Assembly: GCA_016699125.1 (NCBI GenBank)
Contig: CP064961.1
Coordinates: 186,001-250,000, forward strand
Source of the DNA: a bacterium
Lineage (GTDB): Bacteria > Babelota > Babeliae > Babelales > Vermiphilaceae
DNA length: 64,000 bases
Direction: 5' to 3'
How positions within the stretch are numbered: position 1 is the stretch's first letter; every line of letters begins with the position of its first letter. Made by a program: the position numbers and the translations under genes. The notes beneath the pieces are model-generated. The model made no database searches and had not been told where the DNA came from. It saw only the letters and a program-made list of their open reading frames with translations. Below are positions 17,298 through 27,096 of the stretch, one piece after another.

Positions 17298-18523
17298 TTG
17301 AGTGTTTTTATGAATGGATATGGTTTGTACAAAAAGGTTGCTTTTGCTTTTTTATAAAATATTGCTAATGGTTCCTGCAGGAGTGCAAAACTAGCAATTG
17401 AGACTGATTCATACTGTTTTTTGAGTAAACTGTTGCCAAAAGCTTTATCAAAAGATGCAGAAAAAGAAATTTTCAGTTTCGCTTCAACTGCTTTTTGAAT
17501 AATGTATATAAGTGATTGTATGGTTGAAACTGGAGTAGGCTTTGAAAAATCAAATTTCAGACCTGTGTATGTTTTTCCATTTCTTTCTGCAAGGTAAGAG
17601 ATCATGGAAGAAGCAAGTCCAACTTTATCAAATTCTTTTTTGATGTTCTCTAAAAAAAGTGTAGCTTGCGGTTCAGAAGTTTGTAAGCCTAATATTTCAA
17701 AAGGTGTGTCTGAGCTAATTCCAACGTCAAAAGGTGCTATTTCTCCAACAAGTCCCAAAAAACTGTAGCCGCGAACTGACTCTATAGTCTTAATATTCGG
17801 AGAAAGTGGTGCATGTAAAGATTCTAATGGTGCACGCTTGTACTTTTTCATTTTTGCAACATGTAACGAAACGCTGTTATTCATCTGATATCTGTTAAAA
17901 TAGAGTGCAAGTTCGCCGATGGTCATGCCATGTCGCAGTGGAACTGGCGCAATCGAAATAAAAGAGATTAAAGATGGTTCTACCAGTGGTCCTTCCATCA
18001 AACCACCCAGTGGATTGGGCCGATCACATACAATGAGGGGTTTGTCAAACGTTTTTGCCGCTTCCATTACTTTGTACAACAGAGAAATATAGGTAAAATG
18101 TCGCATGCCAACATCCTGGATGTCGAAAATCAAAATGTCGACGAGGTCCATCTGTTGCGCGGTAATTTTTTTACCCGCACCATGTGCATATAAACTTACG
18201 ACTGGAATGCCAAGGTTGGGCTTAACGGTTGATGCAACGTCTTTGCCTGCAGGGACGACGCCCCAGTATCCATGTTCAGGTGCAAAGATGACAGAAACGG
18301 TAATTCCCTGTGTTTTCAAAAAATCTACACTTTTAACTCCGTTGTGAACTATGCCTGTTTGATTGGTTACCAGTCCAATGCGTGGATCTGTCTTGGAGCA
18401 CATTTTTTTGATTAGTTTTTGATTAACCGATTCAATGCCATAATGAAAATGATTTGCTGTAGAGATCGTAACAGAAAAAGTTGTTAGAGCAGTAGCCAAA
18501 AAATGAATTATGGAGGGCTTCAT
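17294..18523 (-). CDS. namZ: exo-beta-N-acetylmuramidase NamZ-like (DUF1343)
   Basis: Family DUF1343, whose characterised member NamZ removes terminal N-acetylmuramic acid from peptidoglycan fragments. The protein is 409 residues with a signal peptide (MKPSIIHFLATALTTFS...). Conserved stretches are GLVTNQTGI, FAPEHGYWG, ILIFDIQDVGMRHFTY, VCDRPNPLGG and PLRHGMTIGE. It probably works in the periplasm on cell-wall turnover products. AAGGA lies nine bases before the ATG. It is monocistronic and convergent with the thioredoxin gene. Confidence 0.85.
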   Translation of the reverse strand: MKPSIIHFLATALTTFSVTISTANHFHYGIESVNQKLIKKMCSKTDPRIGLVTNQTGIVHNGVKSVDFLKTQGITVSVIFAPEHGYWGVVPAGKDVASTVKPNLGIPVVSLYAHGAGKKITAQQMDLVDILIFDIQDVGMRHFTYISLLYKVMEAAKTFDKPLIVCDRPNPLGGLMEGPLVEPSLISFISIAPVPLRHGMTIGELALYFNRYQMNNSVSLHVAKMKKYKRAPLESLHAPLSPNIKTIESVRGYSFLGLVGEIAPFDVGISSDTPFEILGLQTSEPQATLFLENIKKEFDKVGLASSMISYLAERNGKTYTGLKFDFSKPTPVSTIQSLIYIIQKAVEAKLKISFSASFDKAFGNSLLKKQYESVSIASFALLQEPLAIFYKKAKATFLYKPYPFIKTLN

Positions 18524-18722
18524 CTATTTTTCCTTACAATATGTTTTTCTAAATGTAAACTACTACATTGAAAAATGAAGAAACAATGAAGTATGAGTAT
18601 TTGACTGAACAGTTAAAAGAAATAGACTTTTTTGCAATTTTTTATAAAATGAAAACCACGGTATGGCTGCTGATTTGGAAAAAAATGTGTATTTTGTAAA
18701 AATAAGTTAATAAAAGAGATAT

Positions 18723-21700
18723 ATGAAAAAACTGTTTAAGATCGTGTTCCTGTTTTTCCTGATGTGTCACAGTATGTGCGAGCTACATGGTTCTTCTGCA
18801 AAGAAGAAGTTTGCCGGTTGGTCAAAGCAATGGAATGTGCTTGGTGCATTCGTTGATGCCGTGATTTATGACTCAACCCATGCTGGTGCTGCGGCATTAT
18901 ATGAAGCAGTGAGAAACAGTGATTTTGAATCTTTTTGTCAGCTATTGGACAACAATATTCCTGCAAAATACATTGATTCAGAAGGTAATATGATACTGCA
19001 TCTTATCATCAAAAAGAATGATGTTCGCTATTTACAGGAGCTTCATAAGCGGGGATTGCTTTATTCTGCACAAGCTCAAAAAGACTGTTTTTTTGCAGAA
19101 AGTAGAGGGTTTGTCGATGTTGAAAAAACTGATAGCAATGGAATAACTCCACTGTTATTGGCTGTTCAGGCAAACAATGAAGCGATGGTTGAACTACTGT
19201 TAAGCAAGACTAAAAATATAACAGGTAAAGATCAACAAGGTCGAACAGTGCTTCATACGGCACTTGAAAATAATAACAGGGCAATAATAGAACTCTTAAA
19301 AAAACGGTGTGCAAATCATTGGAACCAACTACTGCTTGAAAAAGATAATCGCGATAATACGGTGTTGCATTATGCGGTTGGTGCACGCAATATCGATTTT
19401 TTGCAGCAGGAGTTACCTTTATTAAAAGACAATGTGAAGCTTTTGAATGATAAAAATCGATCTGGCTTTTCACCATTTTTGTTAGCAGTAGTGAGTGAAA
19501 ATGTTGAAATAGTTGATTTATTGCTATCGCACGGTTTTGAGCTTAATACTATTGATTATGAAAAGCAGAATCCTTTCCATTGGGCAGTGTTGCGTAAAAA
19601 TGAAAACTTGCTTGCCAAGCTGCTGGAAAAACAGGATCTTGCGGCGATTAACCAGAAAAATAGCGAGGGGCTATGCCCGTTTGTGCTTGCGGGACAGAAT
19701 GGTTTTTGGGTCGAAGGTGCACTGAAACTTCTTGCTGCCGGAGCTGATCTGCATACAGTCGATAATGATGGTAATACGATTCTTCATCATGTGGTGCTGA
19801 ATAAAAATAGTGAACTTATTTCAAAGATTCTTGAAAAACAGGATCGTGCGGCGGTTAACCAGAAAAATAGCAAGGGGCTTTGTCCACTTGTGCTTGCAGG
19901 ACAGAATAGTTTTTGGGTCGAAGGTGCACTGAAACTGGTTGCTTCCGGAGCTGATCTGCATACAGTTGACAATGATGGCAATACGATCCTTCATCATGCG
20001 GTGATGAATAAAAATAGTGAGCTTGTTTCAAAGATTCTTGAAAAACAGGATCTTGCGGTGGTTAATCAGAAAAATAGGAGTGGTCTGTGCGCTCTTGTGC
20101 TTGCAGGACAGAATGGTTTTTGGGTCGAAGGTGCGCTACAACTTCTTACTGCCGGAGCTGATCTGCATACAGTTGATACTGATGGTAATACGATTCTTCA
20201 TCATGCAGTAATGAATAAAAACAGTGAACTTGTTTCAATAATTCTTCAAAAAGAACCGGCGCTTACAACTCAAGCAAATAAGGCAGGAGAAACACCAACT
20301 GGACTTACCATTCAAAAAGGTAATGAATGGCACCAAGGCCTTCAGGTCTTAAACGAAGTATGTCCAAGGCTTTTTGAAGAGACCTTTATATTTGAAGCAA
20401 TCAAAAATGATAATCTTGATCTGTTTATGGGACAGTCGCAGTGTATGAATTTCCATCGGCACAATACAGAAGGGTTAACGCCTTTGTTGTATGCGATCGA
20501 CTTAAAAAAGCATAGTATTGTAACAAAAATTCTTAAAGCCGATCCAACAACTGTCAATAGTCCAACAAAAAATGAGCGACTCTGCCCGTTGTTGTATGCC
20601 ATTAAATCGGTAAAGAGTGGGGATGACCGTGTTGGTATTGCCATAATTGATCAACTTATCGATGCAAAGCCTGTTCTTTTAAACAATAATGGGCAGTTTT
20701 TTACAAATACGTACCAGAAAAATCTGTTTACTTTGTTGTTGGAAAATCGCCACATTCCTCAAGACGATGCTAATAAGTTTATATATGCTGTTCAGAAGCA
20801 GCTTTCTTCAAATGTATTTGAACAGATGATACATGCAAAAACTAATGTGACAGATAGTTCGTTGTTTGAGCTTGCTTGTAAAACAGAAAATGTTGGATTG
20901 CTTGAGCATTTGATTGAATATGATACCAAGCAAAAGTGGAAAACGGTTACAATTCCTACAAATGAAGATGACGCTTGTTATGCCCCACTTCTTTTTGCGG
21001 TAGCGAAAAAAAATAGAGCGATGTTTGACCTTTTTAAAACACGTGGTGCGGCTGAGGATGTAGTTACGCTCGATGGAGATTCTCTGCCGTTGCTTGTTTT
21101 GAAACATGCGAATCTATTTGATGATCACAAGAGAACCTATTTTAAAAGTCTGATTACCAGATTTCCCCACCTTGCTCAACAGGAAACAGCATTTATCTGC
21201 AGAACATTTTTATTGCATGCGGCAATCTATTATCACGATTTTGAGGCTACTGTCTTTCTATTGACTAAGTTTAGCAATCAGCTTAACCAAACGAATAGAG
21301 CTGGAGATACTCCGTTACACCTTGCATTGCAACATGCTGAAACTGATGCAGGTCAAAAGATATGTGACTATTTGTTTGATCAAAAAAATATTGACTGGTC
21401 TATCAAAAATCAGGATGGGTTAACCTATTTACAGAGTGCATTGCGTACTAACAAAAGTGCTTTTATAAAAAAAATACTTCCTTATCAAAAAGCTGTGATC
21501 AATTTGATCGATCCAATCACCAAAAACAGTCCACTTTTAGAGGTAATAGCACAGTTTCATGCGTATCAAAATGGTTTGGAAATAGTTTCTCTGCTGCTTG
21601 AACATGGCAGTAGTTTAGAAAGTGTCGACAAAAAGGGAAATAGTCCCTTAAAGCTTGCGATGGATAAAAAACAGAAAGCTTTGTTTGCACTGCTTTTAAA

Positions 21701-23003
21701 AAAACAGAGTCAAAAAAACTCAAGCTATAAGATAAGCGAAATGTTGTATGCGACAGTTGATGATGCGATCAAGCTGGATGATGCTTTCTATTTTAAAAAG
21801 CTGTTGAAGCATGTTGACAAACATGCGTTGTTCTACAAAAAAGGAGCGGAACATCACTATTTTACTGCTAGTGATTATGTTGTTCCGTCACATCTTAAAG
21901 AGATATCAAGAAACAAGTTTGTGGATACGCTTGGATTAAAAGATCTCTGTAACACAAACTATGAATATAAGACTTTTTTTCCCATGATTCTTAAATATAA
22001 AGCATATGAACAGATGAGGGTTGCGTTGAACAAAGGTTTTGATCCTAATCGTGTCGATGATGATTGCCAAGCTCCCCTGTTAATGGCCATCAAAAAAGGT
22101 GATCTGCGCATGATAAAGATCATAACGGATGGCAGGCCTACTAACATAGATTATACAACCAAAAATGGGTTAACTGCACTTATGATTGCGATGGCTTTAA
22201 ATAAAAAAGAGATAGTTGACTATCTTTTGAAATGCAAAATACAGACCACACAGGTTGACCGGAAAGGGCGTGCGCTCCTGCATTATGCGGTACTATCTGG
22301 CTCGACTCAGATAGTTGATTGTGCATTACAGTATGATAAAAATATTGATATCGCTGATCATGAAGGCAATACCCCTTTGATTTTTGCAGCAGATGTAAAT
22401 CAGTTTTCACTTATTGAATACCTGATCAAAAAAAATGCTGATGTTGAGCTAAAAAATAGGCAAGGTTGCGATGCAGAGATGGTTTTAGGTTCACCATATG
22501 GCTATGATTCAGAAAGAAGATCGGCTTTAACTGCAGTCAAAAAGGTAAAAAGTCAGCTTGAAACGAAAAGAGCATCGATTAAGCAAGGATATGAGGAGAT
22601 TAAAGAGCTGCAAAAAGAGAATAAAAGGATGTATTCAACTATTTTACAGTTTAATCCGTATGTTTCCTATACACCAAGCCACTGGTATATCAACCTTGCA
22701 GAGCTTGCAAAAATGAAAAAAGATGAGTTGAAAAACAAAGAAAAAGAACAAAATGAGATCAAAGAACGTGAAACGCAGGAGCGTACACGATTGACCAAGA
22801 TCTATAATGACTTTACTGCTCCCAAGCCGCCAACCCCACCGTATCAACCAGGTTCATTTGAACCATCAGCGCCGCCGATGAGCCAAGAGGAGTATCAGGA
22901 CCATATGTCGAGGCAGAATCAGTACAATCAGAATACGTACAATTCTCCATGGGCATATCAACAAAACGCCGGCCCGTCGCCGTATTCGCAGCAGTATCAT
23001 TGA
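18723..23003 (+). CDS. large secreted ankyrin-repeat protein
   Basis: A 1426-residue protein with a signal peptide (MKKLFKIVFLFFLMCHSMC). Ankyrin repeats run from about residue 60 to 1260, recognisable by GNTILHHAV, GDTPLHLAL, GRALLHYAV and GNTPLIFAA. Residues of about 300-506 hold a 69-residue double-ankyrin unit present three times almost unchanged. After the repeats come a charged coiled coil (about 1275-1375) and a tail rich in Pro, Gln and Tyr (APKPPTPPYQPG). The repeats bind proteins, so a host-facing or envelope scaffold role is likely, but no partner is visible. It is flanked by NamZ (divergent) and an initiator tRNA gene. Confidence 0.9.
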   Translation: MKKLFKIVFLFFLMCHSMCELHGSSAKKKFAGWSKQWNVLGAFVDAVIYDSTHAGAAALYEAVRNSDFESFCQLLDNNIPAKYIDSEGNMILHLIIKKNDVRYLQELHKRGLLYSAQAQKDCFFAESRGFVDVEKTDSNGITPLLLAVQANNEAMVELLLSKTKNITGKDQQGRTVLHTALENNNRAIIELLKKRCANHWNQLLLEKDNRDNTVLHYAVGARNIDFLQQELPLLKDNVKLLNDKNRSGFSPFLLAVVSENVEIVDLLLSHGFELNTIDYEKQNPFHWAVLRKNENLLAKLLEKQDLAAINQKNSEGLCPFVLAGQNGFWVEGALKLLAAGADLHTVDNDGNTILHHVVLNKNSELISKILEKQDRAAVNQKNSKGLCPLVLAGQNSFWVEGALKLVASGADLHTVDNDGNTILHHAVMNKNSELVSKILEKQDLAVVNQKNRSGLCALVLAGQNGFWVEGALQLLTAGADLHTVDTDGNTILHHAVMNKNSELVSIILQKEPALTTQANKAGETPTGLTIQKGNEWHQGLQVLNEVCPRLFEETFIFEAIKNDNLDLFMGQSQCMNFHRHNTEGLTPLLYAIDLKKHSIVTKILKADPTTVNSPTKNERLCPLLYAIKSVKSGDDRVGIAIIDQLIDAKPVLLNNNGQFFTNTYQKNLFTLLLENRHIPQDDANKFIYAVQKQLSSNVFEQMIHAKTNVTDSSLFELACKTENVGLLEHLIEYDTKQKWKTVTIPTNEDDACYAPLLFAVAKKNRAMFDLFKTRGAAEDVVTLDGDSLPLLVLKHANLFDDHKRTYFKSLITRFPHLAQQETAFICRTFLLHAAIYYHDFEATVFLLTKFSNQLNQTNRAGDTPLHLALQHAETDAGQKICDYLFDQKNIDWSIKNQDGLTYLQSALRTNKSAFIKKILPYQKAVINLIDPITKNSPLLEVIAQFHAYQNGLEIVSLLLEHGSSLESVDKKGNSPLKLAMDKKQKALFALLLKKQSQKNSSYKISEMLYATVDDAIKLDDAFYFKKLLKHVDKHALFYKKGAEHHYFTASDYVVPSHLKEISRNKFVDTLGLKDLCNTNYEYKTFFPMILKYKAYEQMRVALNKGFDPNRVDDDCQAPLLMAIKKGDLRMIKIITDGRPTNIDYTTKNGLTALMIAMALNKKEIVDYLLKCKIQTTQVDRKGRALLHYAVLSGSTQIVDCALQYDKNIDIADHEGNTPLIFAADVNQFSLIEYLIKKNADVELKNRQGCDAEMVLGSPYGYDSERRSALTAVKKVKSQLETKRASIKQGYEEIKELQKENKRMYSTILQFNPYVSYTPSHWYINLAELAKMKKDELKNKEKEQNEIKERETQERTRLTKIYNDFTAPKPPTPPYQPGSFEPSAPPMSQEEYQDHMSRQNQYNQNTYNSPWAYQQNAGPSPYSQQYH
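19621..20241 (+). repeat. three tandem 207-base repeats inside the ankyrin gene
   Basis: Units begin near 19621, 19828 and 20035. Each codes for 69 residues that contain LEKQD, GQNxFWVEGAL and GADLHTVDxDGNTILHH. The copies differ at only a few codons, so the expansion is recent or kept alike by recombination. A decayed fourth start is at 20242. Confidence 0.85.
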
Positions 23004-23074
23004 TAGAATCGGCAAAATAACAGTTTTTCAAATGTAAAATAGCTTACATTGTCGGAAAATCTTCTTTTTTTTAT

Positions 23075-23102
23075 TTGACAAAACCAGAAAAGGCTTTATT
23101 AT
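23075..23102 (+). promoter_or_regulatory. promoter of the initiator tRNA gene
   Basis: TTGACA at 23075-23080 and TATTAT at 23097-23102, 16 bases apart, lie 12 bases before the tRNA gene. This is a near-consensus housekeeping promoter. Confidence 0.7.
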
Positions 23103-23114
23103 TAAGTTTAATGC

Positions 23115-23191
<77 letters not shown>

Positions 23192-23369
23192 ATTTTTTCT
23201 GTTCAAAATAAGGTCTTCTAGCCTTGTCTGATTTTAATACGATTTTTCTATAAGTAAAATGGTGTATCTCCTGTTAATTCCGAAGGTAGTTTGCATTTGA
23301 AAACATACCTGTTTTTTGTATAGCTTGATCTTCGAAGCTCTATTGTATAAATATTAAAAAACGATTATC

Positions 23370-23843
23370 ATGTTTTGTAAACTAATCAGTATGGTAGATA
23401 TGTCAGTCACATCGGTTCAATCTATTATTGCAGACCTTTCTTATTTTAAAGCAAGCTGGAAGTTTCAGCTGTTACAATGCTGGCCGTCAATTATTGGGCA
23501 GCTTGATGAACAGGTGGTACTTGAAAAAATTGGAGATGATTACATTATCTTGGGTGTTGAAAACTCCTGTTGGATGCAGGAGCTTCATGCATTAACGCAT
23601 GTTATTCAAAATAGAATCAATGATACTCTTGATAAGCCTCGGATAAAAAAAATAGTATTAAAGGGTAAAAGTACACCAAAATTTAAAAAACAGGTGTGGC
23701 AGCGGATGATGCTTCATCAAATTGATTTTGCTTCCGTAGATCCACTTTCAGAGCGTGAAAAAAGAGCATTAAATGTGATTCAAGATGAAGAGTTAAAAAC
23801 GACATTAGAAAGGTTCCGTGCACGTTGTTTATGGAAAGAGTAG
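23370..23843 (+). CDS. DUF721 / DciA-like protein
   Basis: 157 residues with a DUF721 pattern: W-x-x-I-I-G near residue 40, then a GVENSCWMQELHAL block that matches the conserved alternating strand and Trp-x-x-Glu-Leu of the family. DciA is the helicase-loading protein of many bacteria, acting with DnaB at replication start; the assignment here rests on that one domain. In-frame ATGs at 23391 and 23400 are possible later starts. The TPR gene begins nine bases after its stop. Confidence 0.65.
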   Translation: MFCKLISMVDMSVTSVQSIIADLSYFKASWKFQLLQCWPSIIGQLDEQVVLEKIGDDYIILGVENSCWMQELHALTHVIQNRINDTLDKPRIKKIVLKGKSTPKFKKQVWQRMMLHQIDFASVDPLSEREKRALNVIQDEELKTTLERFRARCLWKE

Positions 23844-23851
23844 TGAAGCAA

Positions 23852-25543
23852 ATGTATATAATTTCTAAGGCAAGCTTCTTGCTTGCCACTTTTGTCTTGT
23901 CGACTGTCTCGGCCGTCCAGATAAGCAATGATACCTATCCAACGACTGTTTTACAACATTGGTGGGGCTGTTATCAGCTGCAAACAGGTAATATCCAGCT
24001 GGCAGAAAAAAGTTTTAGCCTGATTACGCAACAGGATGCGCCTTATCACCAGTTTACGTTAAAAGGGAAAGTAGATCTTTTTTTCAAAACCAAAAAATAT
24101 GCCAATGTCTTAGAATTAAGCCGGCAGTACCCGGAAAGATTCGAAACTGATCGTACGCTTGCAAAGTACCATGCTGAAGCTTTGTTAAAATCGGGAAATC
24201 AGGCCGAAGCTGATCTCTTTTTTATCAAACTACACAAACAATTTCCTGCCGATTATGAACTGTTTTTTAACGCAGTAAACAGCCATCTGAACAGACAGCA
24301 GCCACAGGAAGCACTCAAGCTTATTGATACGTTTTTGGCACAAAAAAGTAGTCATGGCAATAAGTTTATTATCCATTTTTTAAAAGCACAGATTTTTATG
24401 CAGATTCGGCAACCGGATCATGCACTTGCATCGGTCAAAACCGCATTGCAGCTTAATCCGCAGTTTGACAAAGGCTGGCTCCTGTTTTCTTTGTTGTCAG
24501 AGCAGAAAGAGCAATGGGCCGATGCGGCACATGGATACAACCAGTTTTTAAGTTTGACCGATGATAGCGTCAAGCAGGAGCTGAAAAATCATGCATCACG
24601 GTTTGCAGGCCGCCTGAAACCAGAACCTGCAGCCTCATCTGTCTCCGCTTTTGCTTCACATTCTGTCCAGCAGACGTTTAACCGTGCAGTGAACTATTTT
24701 AAAAAACAGCAGTATCTGCAGGCATTACAAGCTGTTGATCGTTGCATTTTGTCAGATGCTCAAAACCTGAGTTATAAACTGTTCAAGGTTGAAATACTTG
24801 TGAAAATGGGTGATTATCAAAACATAGCTGATCAGGTTACTCAGTATCTCAAAGAAGAAAAAAATACGGCAGAATGGGCAAAATTTATTTTTTTAATTGC
24901 GCAAGAACATGAAAAGTTTGTTGAGCATGCGCATACACTTTTTGCTAGCTTAAAAAGCCAAGAAGCCTTTTCTTACAAGATGGATCTGTATGCTCGTTCG
25001 TCCGATTGGCAGAACATGGTACAGTACTTAGAAAAAATCGAATCTGAACCTACTACTGATCTTTCTGTGCATATTTTTCAAAAGCATGCATTTGCTCTGT
25101 CCATGCAGCGTAAGTTTGTCCAGGCAAAAGTAGCGATAAAAAAAGCATTAAAAATAGAACAGAATCATATTCCATCGCTTGATCTGTTGGCGTATCTTTA
25201 CACAAAAGACAAAGCAAACTTTCAAAAAGCGGAACAGGCAGTTGCAAAAGCTCGTGCGATAGATGTTCATAATCCCCAGCTTGTCGACACGCACGGATAT
25301 GTTTTATACAAACAGGGTCTGTTTGTGCAGGCTCAAGAGCTTTTTAAAAAGGCATATGCGGCCAGTTCCGATAATGCAATGATCGCAGTTCATCTGGCAA
25401 AAAATGCGTACAAAACTGGAAATGCAGACGATGCGCTTGGCTTTCTGGAAACTGCAGCAACTAAGGCAGTGCATCCGCATGAAAAGCAGCTGGTCCAAAA
25501 ACTAAAACAGAAATGGAGTCCCAGGCATCTTTCAAAACTATAA
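23852..25543 (+). CDS. exported TPR-repeat protein
   Basis: About 563 residues from the ATG at 23852, which begins a signal peptide (MYIISKASFLLATFVLS). In-frame starts upstream overlap the DUF721 gene. Tetratricopeptide repeats cover most of the chain, for example HALASVKTALQLNPQFDKGW, NLAEKSF-type and AKVAIKKALKIEQNHIP units. TPRs mediate protein contacts; a periplasmic scaffold or outer-membrane assembly role is possible. The 3' end overlaps the murG reading frame. Confidence 0.85.
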   Translation: MYIISKASFLLATFVLSTVSAVQISNDTYPTTVLQHWWGCYQLQTGNIQLAEKSFSLITQQDAPYHQFTLKGKVDLFFKTKKYANVLELSRQYPERFETDRTLAKYHAEALLKSGNQAEADLFFIKLHKQFPADYELFFNAVNSHLNRQQPQEALKLIDTFLAQKSSHGNKFIIHFLKAQIFMQIRQPDHALASVKTALQLNPQFDKGWLLFSLLSEQKEQWADAAHGYNQFLSLTDDSVKQELKNHASRFAGRLKPEPAASSVSAFASHSVQQTFNRAVNYFKKQQYLQALQAVDRCILSDAQNLSYKLFKVEILVKMGDYQNIADQVTQYLKEEKNTAEWAKFIFLIAQEHEKFVEHAHTLFASLKSQEAFSYKMDLYARSSDWQNMVQYLEKIESEPTTDLSVHIFQKHAFALSMQRKFVQAKVAIKKALKIEQNHIPSLDLLAYLYTKDKANFQKAEQAVAKARAIDVHNPQLVDTHGYVLYKQGLFVQAQELFKKAYAASSDNAMIAVHLAKNAYKTGNADDALGFLETAATKAVHPHEKQLVQKLKQKWSPRHLSKL

Positions 25544-26588
25544 AACCGTTGCATTTGCTGCCGGCAAATCGGGTGGACACATCATCCCCTGCCTGACACT
25601 TTCAAAACAGGCAAAAGAGAAAAATCCACAACTGAAAACGGTCTTTTTGGCAAGCAATACAAAGCTTGATCAGCAGATTCTGCATGATCATGCAGAAAAG
25701 GTAGATCGCTATGAACTGCTGCCGTTGCAAAATCTGCCACGCAGCTGGTCAGATTATCCACGAGTTGCATGGAACTGTCTGCAGTCGTTTGTAAAAAGCT
25801 GCATTATTTTTTATCAGACCAAGCCTGATGTTCTGTTTTCAACCGGTGGCATTATCGCCTTGCCCACCTGTCTGGCAGCCTATCTGATGAACATTCCCAT
25901 TCATTTTTATGAACTGAACGTTATTCCTGGAAAAGCGATCAAAACATTGGCTCCAATTGCCCAAAAAATATACTGTGCATTTGATCAGGTTGCATTTAAC
26001 AATTTAGAACATAAAACCGAGTACCTTGCCTATCCGATACGATATGACCATGCACAAATGGCAAAAACAGCTGCGCAGGCAAGACAGTCGATGGGGCTTG
26101 CTATCACTAAATATACCATTACCGTGCTTGGTGGCTCGCAAGGCTCGCAATCACTCAATCACGCAGTTTTGCAGCTGATTGCCGACAAAAACTTTCCGGC
26201 ATCTGATGTTCAGTTTATTCATCAAACCGGCACGAATGAGGTTGAAAAGGTAAAAGCTGCGTATCAAAAAAGATCGATCAGTGCTCATGTGTTTGACTAC
26301 ACGGCTCAGCTGGCTGACATGTACGCAGCAGCCGATCTTGTTATTGCACGAGCGGGGGCGGGAACGATTTTTGAATGCAAGGCGTTTTCAAAGCCGTCGA
26401 TTCTTATTCCGCTTGAAACGGATATTACCGACCATCAAAAAGATAACGCGTTGCAGGCACAAAAACTTTATTCTAATCTGTTTCATGTTATGGATCAGGC
26501 TGCCGTTTTAAGCCACAATGCTGCGCCGATTGCATCATATATCACAAAGCTTATCAAAAAAAAGGATTGTAATGATGAAACTGTCTAA
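25506..26588 (+). CDS. murG: MurG glycosyltransferase, start codon unclear
   Basis: Transfers GlcNAc to lipid I to form lipid II on the inner face of the membrane. The open frame runs from 25506. The conserved N-terminal motif is present as AGKSGGHIIPCL (about 25560-25595), and later FSTGGIIALPT, YELNVIPG, LGGSQGSQSLN, IARAGAGTIFE and DITDHQKDNA follow. There is no ATG, GTG or TTG in frame before the motif; the first is a TTG at 25647, which would remove the nucleotide-binding loop. An ATG at 25513 is in another frame and would need a -1 shift near the AAAA at 25542. A rare start codon such as ATC at 25527, frameshifting, or an assembly error could explain this. Confidence 0.85.
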   Translation, partial: NRNGVPGIFQNYKTVAFAAGKSGGHIIPCLTLSKQAKEKNPQLKTVFLASNTKLDQQILHDHAEKVDRYELLPLQNLPRSWSDYPRVAWNCLQSFVKSCIIFYQTKPDVLFSTGGIIALPTCLAAYLMNIPIHFYELNVIPGKAIKTLAPIAQKIYCAFDQVAFNNLEHKTEYLAYPIRYDHAQMAKTAAQARQSMGLAITKYTITVLGGSQGSQSLNHAVLQLIADKNFPASDVQFIHQTGTNEVEKVKAAYQKRSISAHVFDYTAQLADMYAAADLVIARAGAGTIFECKAFSKPSILIPLETDITDHQKDNALQAQKLYSNLFHVMDQAAVLSHNAAPIASYITKLIKKKDCNDETV

Positions 26589-27033
26589 TCTACTGTGCGT
26601 GTTGCTGGTTGTCACATCGTCACAGATGCATGCACGATACCCTTTTTTGCGCATTGGGCACGAAAAAGGTGAAAAACAGATTACTATTACCAATCAGTCT
26701 GACCAACGTATCTATTTAAAATTAAAACCGAAGCATATCAAGCCAATCTGTGCCGACTGCATTGAACAGCAGAATAACCAAACACCGGTTAATTCGTGTT
26801 GTCAGATGAGCGTGCCTGTTGAATATGTGGTAGCGCCCCATTCGTCAACAAAGTTTTTGCTTGGCATTGTCAACGTTGGCATGCCCAATCAAGAAGACGA
26901 AATTCTGGATTTTACCGGAGTTTTTTATGGGATGTTGCATCTTGAAAATAGCAGGCCAAAAACCTACATAACACTCAAAGATACACAGGAATATCTGTGT
27001 GATATTTTGGATGGTCGTGTGATTGTAAAATAA
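26572..27033 (+). CDS. hypothetical secreted protein
   Basis: Not recognised. About 153 residues starting at the double ATG 26572/26575, preceded by AAGGA seven bases upstream and beginning a signal peptide (MMKLSNLLCVLLVVTSS). The mature part looks beta-rich and has four cysteines, including CADC and CC, that could form disulfides. The start overlaps the murG stop by 17 bases, so the two are probably co-transcribed. A strong terminator follows directly. Confidence 0.75.
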   Translation: MMKLSNLLCVLLVVTSSQMHARYPFLRIGHEKGEKQITITNQSDQRIYLKLKPKHIKPICADCIEQQNNQTPVNSCCQMSVPVEYVVAPHSSTKFLLGIVNVGMPNQEDEILDFTGVFYGMLHLENSRPKTYITLKDTQEYLCDILDGRVIVK

Positions 27034-27038
27034 AAAGA

Positions 27039-27069
27039 GGGTGGTGAGAAAAATTCTCACCACCCTTTA
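27039..27069 (+). terminator. rho-independent terminator after the murG unit
   Basis: GGGTGGTGAGAA pairs perfectly with TTCTCACCACCC around a three-base loop and is followed by TTTATT. It lies six bases after the preceding stop. Confidence 0.9.
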
Positions 27070-27096
27070 TTGCATGTTTCATTGAAGAAGGCAAAG

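Noticed and set aside
25513..25545. Classic programmed -1 slippery heptamer before murG
   Set aside because: The bases around the AAAA do not form an X XXY YYZ heptamer and no clear downstream stem was seen, so programmed frameshifting is only one option.
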